Of a stretch of DNA of 64,000 nt, positions 34,362-44,489 are shown piece after piece (position 1 is the stretch's first letter; each line of letters starts with the position of its first letter). A program made the position numbers and the translations under genes. Source of the DNA: Protonemura montana (taxonomy: Eukaryota > Arthropoda > Insecta > Plecoptera > Nemouridae); NCBI GenBank assembly GCA_947568835.1, contig OX387608.1:2828001-2892000 (forward strand). Direction: 5' to 3'. The notes under the pieces were generated by a model that was given only the letters and a program-made list of their open reading frames with translations, was not told the origin of the DNA and did not search any database.

Positions 34362-35422
34362 CAGTGATGTAGTGGTCAATGCACGCAGATGTACGCAGTC
34401 CACCCAGTGGTGTAGTGGTCAATACACGCTGGTGTACGCAGTCCACCCAGTGGTGTAGTGGTCAATGCACGCTGGTGTATGCAGTCCACCCAGTGATGTA
34501 GTGGTCAATGCACGCGGTGTACGCAGTCCATCCAGTGATGTAGTGGTCAATGCACGCGGGTGTACGCAGTCCACCCAGTGATGTAGTGGTCAATGCACGC
34601 GGGTGTACGCAGTCCACCCAGTGGTGTAGTGGTCAATGCACGCTGGTGTATGCAGTCCACCCAGTGATGTAGTGGTCAATGCACGCGGTGTACGCAGTCC
34701 AACCAGAGATGTAATGGTCAATGCACGCAGGTGTACGCAGTCCACTCAGTGATGTAGTGATCAATGCACGCGGGTGTGCGCAGTCCACCCAGTGATGTAG
34801 TGGTCAATGCACGCGGGTGTACGCAGTCCACCCAGTGATGTAGTGGTCAATGCACGCGGGTGTACGCAGTCCACCCAGTGATTTAGTGGTCAATGCACGC
34901 GGGTGTACGCAGTCTACCCAGTAATGTAATGGTCAATGCACGCGGGTGTACGCAGTCCACCCAGTGATGTAGTGGTCAATGCACGCGGGTGTACGCAGTC
35001 CACCCAGTGGTGTAGTGGTCAATGCACGCGGGTGTACGCAGTCCACCCAGTGATGTAGTGGTCAATGCACGCAGGTGTACGCAGTCCACTCAGTGATGTA
35101 GTGGTCAATGCACGCTGGTTTACGCAGTCCACCCAGTGATGTAGTGATCAATACACGCTGGTGTACGCAGTCCATCCAGTGATATAGTGGTCAATACACG
35201 CTGGTGTATGCAGTCCATCCAGTGATGTAGTGGTCAATGCACGCGGGTGTACGCAGTCCATCCAGTGATGTAGTGGTCAATGCACGCGGGTGTACGCAGT
35301 CCATCCAGTGATGTAGTGGTCAATGCACGCGGGTGTACGCAGTCCACCCAGTGATGTAGTGGTCAATGCACGCGGGTGTACGCAGTCCACCCAGTGATGT
35401 AGTGGTCAATGCACGCGGGTGT
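34362..35422 (+). repeat. 43-bp satellite, about 25 units, each with a tRNA A-box-like motif
   Basis: The unit is CAGTGATGTAGTGGTCAATG followed by CACGCGGGTGTACGCAGTCCACC. It is repeated without interruption with 1-4 substitutions per unit and occasional 42-bp units. The segment TGRTGTAGTGG matches the pol III A-box consensus TRGYNNAGTGG at 10 of 11 positions, or fully in units with TGGTGTAGTGG (near 34410, 34452, 34622, 35009). What follows (TCAATGCACGC) resembles the rest of a tRNA D arm. No B box occurs in the unit. The array ends at a truncated unit, GGGTGTTAG. Confidence 0.95.
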
Positions 35423-35429
35423 TAGTCGG

Positions 35430-36415
35430 CAAATTACATGTTTTTAATCCAAAAATACCAAGTTATATTTTTTAAATTCTGGGCAAAGAACTTACTTGTT
35501 ATTTCCACGATGTTAAAATAAGAACATTCTATTAAGACACAGATAAAAGAGGATTTGAGTAATAATATTGTTTTCGGTTTAAAACGAGTACAGTATAACA
35601 ACGCGTTGATGCAAGTTCGAATTTACTGTTTTTTTTTTTTTAATTTACACACTATTGTTTGTGTGTGTAAGTTGTTGGGGGGGGGGGGGGGGGGTCGAGA
35701 TTGTACGTGCACATTTCTGAAATGTACGCACTAACATTACTAGGGCGACTTCACTGTGTCTATCCTGGCATCGGCAGGAGTCTGGTCTCCCAGCTCCCTG
35801 GCTTGCTTGTATCGGAGCCCGGCGGATCCCGGCTCCACTTGCCGGCAAACGGCGCACTCCGTCGCCGCACTCTGCTAGGTGCACGGCGATCGTAGTGATC
35901 GACGTCGACCAGGCCAGGGTGCTCGGGAGCCAGAAGACAAAAACCCGGGGGGAAAACTGTGCATTTTCTCTACTTCTGAGCGTTTTCCTAGATTTTCCGC
36001 GCCTTTTAATTGCGGAAATCGAATAAGGCTTTGAAAGAAAATGAATTTTAGACGCTTTTTTTAAACATTCTGAAAAAACTCACCCACGTAACATATTTCT
36101 GTTGAATTTATCTATCAGTTTTATGTTGCGAATACTGTCTGCAAAATTTTAAATATCTAAAGGAGAAGCGCAACAAAATTGTTTTGATAAAAGTAATGGT
36201 AATTTTAGGGTTGATATCAGAGTAGGAATTATCTTGTACTTGCTTCACGTTCTTGTCTAAAAGTTTGCTCAATCGGAACATGCACCAAAACACGCTGAAA
36301 ACGCGTCTCATTTACCCGCCCTTCACTTTCACTCGTCTCTAATTACCCGAGTTACCGAGTTGCCGGCACAACGACCCCCCTGGCAACGCAGAAATCGATG
36401 CAACTTAAAATTGCA
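35430..36415. other. AT-rich unique DNA and a G run
   Basis: A G run of 18 lies at 35677-35694, followed by moderately GC-rich DNA to 35950. No gene is recognised. Confidence 0.5.
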
Positions 36416-36419
36416 CGCC

Positions 36420-36700
36420 CCCACCACCGCCAGCAGCACCAGTGAACGCAAGTTCAAGGTTGTTTAAATCCCAACCCCGTCGCTCGTGGCAAGCGACGGT
36501 TAATGAGTGACGTCAGCTGGCCAAGTTTAAAAACATGGAGCACGACGCGCGCGCTGCCCGCTGATTGGTCGACGCCCTCCCCCCACCCCCATCCCCCACC
36601 ACGGCCCCGACGACCCCCGAAAAGCGGGCTATGTTTTCTGAGACTAGTTACGTCATTACGTGCCAGTGAGAACAAACCGTACCCGCGACCTACGATAACT
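36420..36700. promoter_or_regulatory. CpG-rich promoter-like island with CRE and inverted CCAAT
   Basis: A CRE TGACGTCA lies at 36508-36515, a dense CpG run (CGACGCGCGCGC) at 36543-36554, an inverted CCAAT box (GATTGGT) at 36563-36569, and a half CRE TTACGTCATTACG at about 36648-36660. These features are typical of TATA-less promoters. Direction and gene are unknown. A homeodomain-motif cluster follows. Confidence 0.35.
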
Positions 36701-36790
36701 ATTTACGCGAGAAGCCAGACACCTTTTTTTTTCAACTTCTTTGTGCTTTTGTCGTGATCTAAAGACTTATAATCCGTTCCGATACCTTTT

Positions 36791-36890
36791 CATTAGTTAA
36801 TTGGCTAATTAATTAGGCGGATAATTAAGGTAATCAACCTAACTGGGTCGAATTAGTTTCTTATGTAAATTTCTCTCGATTAATTATGAA
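36791..36890. promoter_or_regulatory. TAATTA-rich cluster (possible homeodomain sites)
   Basis: In 100 bp there are TTAGTTAATTGG, CTAATTAATTAG, GGATAATTAAGG, AATTAG and GATTAATTATG. The local TAAT/ATTA density is high compared with the surroundings. It could be an enhancer or simply AT-rich DNA. Confidence 0.3.
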
Positions 36891-37385
36891 TATATTACCT
36901 ACAGCGCGTCTTATCACTCACCTATTTCATTTTTTATGGTTATAAATTGTAAATCGAAGCGTTTAAAACCGTATCTTAATGGAATTTCTGCGTTTTTTTT
37001 TTCTTCTCGGCTGTGTTTTATTCATAAGATCGGCTTTTAATTCAATGATTTCACGTTTAAAAGCCGACCGCCGAGTGGATAAGCGAGTAAATAAATTCAC
37101 GCTGGACACAAACGAAGAAGCTGTCAAAAATGTTGAAGAGAAAAAACTACTCAACTCACCGCATCGGCAATCATCTTCTCGCCGTTCCTTGCCGTCGCCT
37201 CCTGCATTTCTTCTGTCCTCCGATGTCTTCTTACAAGATTCTGGCTCAGACTCGGACTTGCAGGGATAGCGGGAGAAAGGGAAAGCCCTCGCGAAAGTGT
37301 TTTGAATAATTAATCGCATGTTTTGCCAGTCGGAATAAAGCGCTTTCAGCGTCCGTTTCGAAGTGTCCGTCGAAGTGGTCAACAT

Positions 37386-38218
37386 CGACCTAGCTTTGCT
37401 ATCACAATACTGCTTAAACCTACCTATGTTAGCACGGTACTGCTTAAACCTACCTATGTTAGCACGGTACTGCTTGGACCTAGCTATGTTAGCACGGTAC
37501 TGCTAGGACCCAGCTATGTTAGCACGGTACTGCTAGGACCCAGCTATGTTAGCACGGTACTGCTTAAACCTACCTATGTTAGCACGGTACTGCTTGGACC
37601 TAGCTATGTTAGCACGGTACTGCTTGGACCTACCTATGTTAGCACGGTACTGCTAGGACCTGGCTATGTTAGCACGGTACTGCTAGGACCCAGCTATGTT
37701 AGCACGGTACTGCTTGGACCTAGCTATGTTAGCACGGTACTGCTTGGACCCAGCTATGTTAGCACGGTACTGCTTGGACCTAGCTATGTTAGCACGGTAC
37801 TGCTTGGACCTAGCTATGTTAGCACGGTACTGCTTGGACCCAGCTATGTTAGCACGGTACTGCTTGGACCTAGCTATGTTAGCACGGTACTGCTTGGACC
37901 CAGCTATGTTAGCACGGTACTGCTAGGACCTAGCTATGTTACCACGGTACTGCTTGGACCTGGCTATGTTAGCACGGTACTGCTAGGACCTAGCTATGTT
38001 AGCACGGTACTGCTTGGACCTGGCTATGTTAGCACGGTACTGCTTGGACCTGGCTATGTTAGCACGGTACTGCTAGGACCTAGCTATGTTAGCACGGTAC
38101 TGCTTCGACCTGGCTATGTTAGCACGGTACTGCTTGGACCTGGCTATGTTAGCACGGTACTGCTTGGACCTAGCTTTTCTATCATAATCTTGCTAGGACC
38201 TGGCTATGTAAAGGTACT
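37386..38218 (+). repeat. 30-bp satellite, about 28 units
   Basis: The unit is TACTGCTTGGACCTAGCTAT followed by GTTAGCACGG, in exact 30-bp register, with variants TTGGACC, TAGGACC and TTAAACC, and TAGCTAT, CAGCTAT and TGGCTAT. The outermost units differ from the interior and resemble each other. Because 30 is a multiple of 3, a 301-codon plus-strand frame (37323-38228) is open across it, encoding VLLGPSYVST repeats. A second frame is also open, so I do not call a protein. Confidence 0.95.
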
Positions 38219-38229
38219 GCGGACATGAG

Positions 38230-39480
38230 CGTTAATAAGAGAAATCGACTAAACACTTAGTAACAATGGACAGGGAGTGTAAACACATGCCGGACGATTT
38301 GCTGAGCTTGGGTGAAGGGGAGTGACGTGATTACACGTCGAAGAAAATTGCTTTTTGGAGATTAAATAATTTAGTTGGAATTAGAGTGATGATTTGTGAA
38401 CGGTGCTGGCGTTTTTTGTTGGAAACTGTCTAAAGACGCGAGCAAAACGCGGACAAAACAAGGTTTTTGTGTTTTTGTAGTAAAAAAAAAAAAAAAAAAT
38501 TAAGAAGTGCGATTGAATTTTGAGCTAAAACGTAGTTATGATCAAAATATCGGCTATTTTAGTAATTTTCCTATTTGTGTTGAGAGTTTGATCTACCTTG
38601 CGTGGCGGTCAGGCTCGAGACGGGAAGCTGGTGTCTTGCGGGAGGTCGGCGTCGAAGTAGCTCGACGGCGTCGCGACGCTCTGCCAAGGCGTCGGCGTCG
38701 TCTTATCGCAGCAGTCGGAACCAGAATGCCGTCGCGACGACGACGGCGTCGACTCGCGACTTGCTTCTTCGACGCGGAGGCACGCAGAATCCGCAAGGCG
38801 ACCAACGAGCGCGAGAAGGACAGTGTATACGAACGAAAAAACCCGAATAACAAAACATAAGACGAAGCTTCACCTTAGCTAGGAGATAGAAGGAAACGAG
38901 GTCGGACCTCTCTCTTGCTCTCATGATAGTACCGTGTAACTCCATCTTTGTTTGCCCCTCGTGCGATCCACCCTCGCCCCGGCCCCCCTCACCCTTGTTC
39001 GTCCCCCCAATATCGCTTGATCCCCCCCCAACTCCCTCGCGAGGCGTCGGTTTTCAAATCCAAGATGGCTGCAAGCGACGCCGTCGAGTCGCGTCGTTCT
39101 AAGCGTACGATTTCCAGTGCAGTTTTGGCGACGCTGCATTTTTTTTGGCTATTTGAGGGTTAATTGTTGATTGATCTTGCGTTGAGGAATTCGATGTCTT
39201 GCTTGCTGCGTTGATTAACGCTTGGTTAGCGTCTGGTTAGCGTTTGGTTGCTAGGAGACAGGCGCGGGGTAATCTGTTGTTAAATCGATAGCGAGAGTTG
39301 CCTATTGAACCCCTTATGCCTCTCAAATGGCTTCTGAGCTATCGTAGGGACAGTTTAATTTGTTACATTTGGTCAACGCTAACCTGGATTTCTCTTGATC
39401 TGCATTTGTCTTCTGTCAAAGGATGTGGGTGCCGCGTTGCGTTTTTATGTCACCAATATTGGATGTTCCTTGCCTTGGCA
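38230..39480. other. CpG-rich patches, no gene
   Basis: An A run of 18 lies near 38481-38498. A GTCGNCG-rich stretch at 38640-38775 is open in several frames (Arg-rich low complexity). A second CpG patch at 39040-39130 contains CAAGATGGCTGC, a YY1-like motif. A plus-strand promoter is possible but no exon is evident. Confidence 0.4.
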
Positions 39481-39679
39481 TCATGATCAAGGTGGCAGAT
39501 CGAATCAAACTAGCCGTGGTCACAAGCTTCTCATCCGGCTTGCAAATAACTACAACAAAAATACTGTGTGGCACGGCTTTCTGGAATCTATCCACTCTTG
39601 GGGCAAAAAATTACTCAAAAAATGCAGAATGCATTGGAAAAAAATTTAGATTGTTATTGGGAATACTAACAACCGTTTG

Positions 39680-39765
39680 GGCATCAATTTTTGAGACGGT
39701 TATAGTGTTCTTAATAATAAAATACCCCGCACATTGCAAGCGTTTGCAATTTAAATCACATTTCA
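39680..39765 (+). mobile_element. Fragment: 3' part of the tRNA-dimer family
   Basis: ATCAATTTTTGAGACGGTTA, then TAGTGTTCTTAATAATAAAA, continues into ACCCCGCACATTGCAAGCGT. This is the downstream part of the family seen whole at 47605-47815 and 61040-61268. The tRNA-like head is absent. Confidence 0.65.
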
Positions 39766-39779
39766 TCTACATATGATTA

Positions 39780-40090
39780 TAACTACAAGTATTGCTACCC
39801 GGCTTCGCTTGTACTTGGACATTTTTTATTAAAACTAATTTTGATTTGAACTATTTAACATAAATAAATCAAATTATTTGACGCACAAAATGTAGTTATT
39901 GAAAATATAGTTTTATTTGACGACCTAGCGGTACACAATATTTTTTTGCCTTCGCTATCAGCCGCGTTGTACAAATAGGATTGGTCCGTTGCTCTGGGCA
40001 CAGACAAACAGACAAACATACAAACAGACAAACAGACGGACTCCATTTCAAAGCTACTGCTTTCCAAGCTCGTTGCCATGACGATTCTCT
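39780..40090. repeat. Probable interspersed repeat ending in an (ACAAACAG)n motif
   Basis: The stretch contains CTACCCGGCTTCGCTTG and, further on, a run of CAGACAAACAG units (40003-40037). Similar 'CCCGGCTTCGC...ACAGACAGAC' arrangements are, from memory, common in invertebrate retroelement tails. Only one copy is in the window. Confidence 0.35.
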
Positions 40091-40099
40091 TGACAGATT

Positions 40100-42550
40100 T
40101 CCTTCAAATTCGTTTCTATGCAGGATTCAATCCTAAAATCAATCGCTACAATCAAATTAATCAATCAATTATATATATTAGAAGTATATATATATATATA
40201 TTTTGATTAGTAAGCCAGATAAACAATACAATTTCATGATACCACTTTGCCATTCCAGATAAATAACCTTCACCCAGACTCGTTTGGTGGCAAGACAATA
40301 TCGTGCAGAAACTCATTGGTACGGACGATGGATTCCTTCACTTTCAAGAAGAGTCTTAAAAACCCTCTCCCCACGTTTTAAAAGTGATCCAAATCCTCTT
40401 CATATTATCCACCTGTACCTCTAGCTAGTACCTATATAGCCTAACAGCACCTACAGCACCCACAGCAGCGTGTCCCATGCAAATACAGACCTTCCCATGA
40501 GTGTGTCAGTAAAACCAGCACATGCCATGTAATACCATCCTGTGCTAGCCACACAATAAGCATAGTCAGGCGGCCATATGCTCAATATTCACACACCAAG
40601 CCAGAGCTTATCAAAAATAATAACAAATACAAACTGGCTTCATCTTTAGCATAATGGTCGACGGTTTGAAAGAGTCCCGAACGTTATGCAAATAGTGTAG
40701 AGAATGGAGAGAAGAACGAAAGGGAAGGCAAGGAGAGAAAGAAGAGTCAAAAGGTGCTGTTAGAGTTGAACCCCATTCTCTTTTTGTCCGTTTTTCTCTC
40801 GCGGCGTCCGCTCATTACATTCTTCTAACCTGCTGCTTCTCTTCCTTTCACTGCCTCGCGATCTCACCCCTTTACTCTCTGACGCATAATGTATGCGTAA
40901 GATTTCCGTATCCTGCTCTCTGGGTCCAGGTATACCTGCTCTGATGTGTGGGTTGTTTTTGAGATCACTTTTTTTTTTTTCGAGGGGTTACCCTAATCTG
41001 AATACATGCTAAAGACATATAGAATCTTTCCGTGTGTGGATCTCGGGACAATGGGTGCGTAATGAAAGCATACGAGCTGGAGAATTGCGTGGAGGCTCCC
41101 CTTTACGCAATGCGTTGTTATTATTCGTTTTTGTCAAAAGACGCACATGCTTGGCCGTGAAAAGAGTATTTTTTCCTGGGTCCTCGCATGCATGGGCCCA
41201 TTTAATTTGAATACGAGTTGGGCTGTGGGCTGTCACCAGGCTGGGGGGAAAACCAGGCTCCTCTTCATTCGATTTGAATAACGCCGAGGAGCTTTTTGAT
41301 GCTGCATTCGAATTGTGTGATGTCGTGGCTTGGGAGAAGAAATTGTCGTTGCCTGCTCTTTGAGTGAATGGGTTTTTTTTTGTGGTCTGCCACGCCGGAC
41401 TTCCGTCTTTTACCGACCTTGTTTAGGTGGAAGTTCACCCCTTTTTGACATTTGGCTATTTTTTTTTTCTTACCACACATCGTACTTACAAACGTTTATA
41501 CCTAACCAGCCAGTGAGCTATATATATTTTTAATAACATCTGAATGATATTTTTTATTGTCTAGAGGTTTGTTTCACAAAAAAAAAACTAACCTAATTAG
41601 CTTTTTTCTGGGTTTTCAACTCAATTTCAAACAAGATGCATAAATTACGATTATGACTTTGAAACATATGTCAATTTCGCACTTGTTTTTAAAAAAACCT
41701 AATTAAAAAAATGGTTTTGAATGCCAACTAAACACCCACCACGCTTCCCCTATTTAGCGAAATGTTTTAATTTAATTCCAGTATTTTAATTTATTTGTTA
41801 TAATTTCAAACTCCAATGTGAATTAGTAGTTTGAGCCCACGGTTAAGTGGTAAGAGCTGTTTTCCTCATGTTGGTACAATTATAAACCATGATCAACTCA
41901 AGCAAGGTTACCAACTCAACGGAATCTTAAGTTTCAGGGGAAAATGTGTTAGTGTATTTTAATTATTTAGGACAATAATAGTCGAAAATTGGTGAGTTTA
42001 ATGAACACAAAAATAAACGATGCTGTTTATGGTTTAAACTGAAAAGAATAAAATATCTACCTGACATAACCTTTAGTTTTCACAACAACTATTTAAACTG
42101 CGTTCGATCATGACCAGACCAGTTTGCACCCTTGATAAACTGACAGGTGCAAGTCAAGAGGCGATCTTGACAAACAATTGCTTTTATCTATTTACTTTGC
42201 TCAAATATATTTTTTTGTTGTTTGCTCCCAGAAAAGATGATGTGCTATTTCAGAATTGATTAAAATTACAAAAATGTATCCAAATATCAATTGAATGAAA
42301 TGAGACGGAACGGAAATGAGATGAAAGCCCCGACCGACCCCTGGCGTCGAACCGTGGACCCTAGGCCATGCCTACCTTGCCTGCACCAGCAACGTCGGCG
42401 TAGAGAATTACACATACAACTTCATCTTAGATATAAAGCAACTTGATTTATCAACCGACTGACCGCTTTTCAACACATATACATAACATACCTACACAGA
42501 TTGGCATGCAGTGTTCGGCAACAAGCATTCGCCGTATAAAAGTAAAGCTA
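40100..42550. other. AT-rich unique DNA
   Basis: A (TA)n tract lies at 40184-40200. Nothing else is recognised; the region is AT-rich with no frame above 75 codons of interest. Confidence 0.5.
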
Positions 42551-42558
42551 TTTTTTTA

Positions 42559-42835
42559 CATGAGATCTTATTTAAATTGCAAACGCTTGCAATACGTGGA
42601 GTATTTTATTATTATGAACACTATAAGCGTCTCAAAAATTGTCTGACAGTGTCAAAAACATTGTCAAAAATTGTCTCAAAAAGCCAGTGTCCAAGTAGCT
42701 GAATGGGTTAGAGCAACACCCGCGATAGGTGGAGATCGGGGTTCGAGTCCCCGTTTGGACATCAGTTTTTGAAACGGCTTTAGTGTTGATAATAATAAAA
42801 AAATAAAGCTATTTAAAATTAGATCCTCAAATGCT
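42559..42835 (+). mobile_element. tRNA-like SINE unit flanked by inverted tails
   Basis: Centre: a tRNA-like unit from about 42689 to 42761. The A box is TAGCTGAATGGG (from 42696), the B box is a perfect GGTTCGAGTCC (42740-42750), and the ends GTCCAAG and TTTGGAC pair as an acceptor stem with one G-U. Downstream is TTTTTGAAACGGCTTTAGTG and AATAATAAAA, the family tail. Upstream, 42559-42640 holds the same tail in reverse complement (GCAAACGCTTGCAA...GAACACTATAAGCGTCTCAA). The tRNA anticodon arm lacks a normal loop (no T33), so this is not a working tRNA gene. Confidence 0.7.
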
Positions 42836-43175
42836 AAGTTCAAATCAACTCAATGTCTCCAAATATCTCCGATTAGGCGAGCTTTGTGAATATCGATCCA
42901 GATGCTTGTAGTAAATGTAAATGTCCGCTGTCATATTCGCCAGATTTCCAGTGCATGCTGTAGGTACTATTTTAATTAATAAACACAATCAGTGGATTAA
43001 ATAAGAGTCTTGTTTGAGCGGGAATTTCACGTTCAAATTATTTCCTAAAATCGTTGGATTCAAAATTGAGGAAATTTGCACCAAAAAAATGTTGCAAATT
43101 GTGTGTTTTCTCGAATGGGGCAAACCGCATGTCTCTTTCAGGAAAGACAAAACAATTTCTCAACTAATTTGGATT

Positions 43176-43577
43176 TATTTATTTATTTGTGGTGTTTAAC
43201 GACGCACTGTTTTGACATCTGGTCATGCGGCACTGGTCTAATGGCGTCACTGAATGAAAGGATAATGATGAACCTAACCTAACCTAGAAGGGAGGACGTT
43301 GCTGGCACGTAGCCTACTCCTGTCGAAGAGCACCAAGGGGACTACCGGCTTAACGTCCCTTCCGAAGGACGGTACAACTCGAACAACAAGATTCCTCCAC
43401 AAATCCATTCTGTCGAGAGGTTGATAAGCAAGGCGAGTGATGTTGCTGTACTAACTTTCATCCCTCCAACCTCTCTCCCGAACAGATCTGGTCATGTGTA
43501 TGATAGCCACCCATCCAATACCCGACTCAGCGTAGTGTTGCTAAACTTTAATCCCTCTTACCTCTCTCCCGAGCAAC
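43176..43577 (-). mobile_element. Composite 5S-derived element, copy D
   Basis: Minus strand, in order: a truncated 5S-like unit, a full 5S-like unit (43455-43577), one 36-bp unit (about 43409-43447), the core (43293-43409, CAGAATGGATTTGTGGAGGA to ACGTGCCAGC), and the full tail with ACGCCATTAGACCAGTGC, CAAAACAGTGCGTCGTTAAA and a terminal AAATAAATAAATAA run (43176-43290). This copy gives the cleanest 3' end: the AAATA simple tail is what a retroposon would carry. TTAGG-type repeats (CCTAACCTAACC, 43273-43284) lie between core and tail. Confidence 0.8.
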
Positions 43578-43819
43578 TAATTGGAAGTTTTCTAGTTTAT
43601 TTTCACTGTGTATTTCTGTCCCGACCGATACAGGTTTGCACCGTCGATGTCAGCAATTCCTCTTCCCTCGAGATTTTCCCACCGATTTATTAGGTGCCAG
43701 GACATCTAAAGATAGCGATCTTCAATCTGATAGCCCGCTCATTTATTGGCATAGCATGCAGTTAATTCCCCACTCAAAGACAGCTAAAAAACACTCACAG
43801 CGCGATCTTGCTGTCGGTC

Positions 43820-44480
43820 TAGGCAGCTTATCACCTTACCAGCTTATCTCACCGATCGGCAACCCGAGGCACGCGACCCACCGATTGACAGTCGCCCTCG
43901 ACAGAGTCGTTTGACGGCGTTCACCCCCGCGAGGTTTGTTATCGCCGACCTCACCCAGGCTGGGGCGATTTACACGACAAAAACCGCTCGGGACGGTGCT
44001 AATTCACCGAGTAAATACCAGACATTGAGACGTGTTTCGCTTTCTGGAAATCCGTTTTGAATGCGTTTCGCTGTTTAGAGCGTCTTATCGGGGGTTGGCC
44101 ACTCGGAAGGCGCGTGGCCTGGCCGTGATAAAACACGTTATCGCCGTCCATTGTTTCCAGTTCGGGCGGAACGCATTGTTTCGCCGCATTTAAGAAGTTG
44201 TTTGGCGTTTCCACCCGCCTTGTTGAAACCAAGCGCTGGCCGTGCACGGCTTGACGCCCTGACGGCTGTCGCTTACACGGACTGAACATCAATAAATAAT
44301 TGCTAATAATCACCTTCAGAAACAACAAGAAAAAAACACAACCCAACGACTTTATTTACTCGGTGGAGGCGTTGAACGGCGTCCGTCAAAATGTGAAAGC
44401 TTTCACTAATTTCACTTCCTCGACGCGCGTTGAGAAAATAAAATAAATTCCCGCTCGACGCGAATCGGAAAAGTATTAAA
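43820..44480. promoter_or_regulatory. Unique, motif-rich stretch (possible cis-regulatory module)
   Basis: This non-repetitive, CpG-containing block has several GATA-type sites (AGCTTATC at 43825 and 43841, TCTTATCGG near 44083, GTGATAA at 44125, GTTATCG near 44138) and two SOX-type ATTGTTT sites (near 44149 and 44174). Overlapping frames (43999-44346, minus) have no family. The even, non-repetitive composition differs from the neighbourhood. Function is inferred only. Confidence 0.25.
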
Positions 44481-44489
44481 ACCCAATTA

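Noticed and set aside
34362-35422. CRISPR array
   Set aside because: Repeats are contiguous with no unique spacers, and the context is eukaryotic.
37323-38228. 301-codon frame as a repetitive protein gene
   Set aside because: The 30-bp unit keeps more than one frame open and there is no start context, splice signal or protein family, so the simplest reading is a satellite.
41833-41905. tRNA-like stretch GTTAAGTGGTAAGAGC
   Set aside because: It resembles an A box and D arm but has no B box at the right distance.
42689-42761. Functional tRNA gene
   Set aside because: The A and B boxes and acceptor stem are good, but the anticodon loop is abnormal and the unit is part of a dispersed family.
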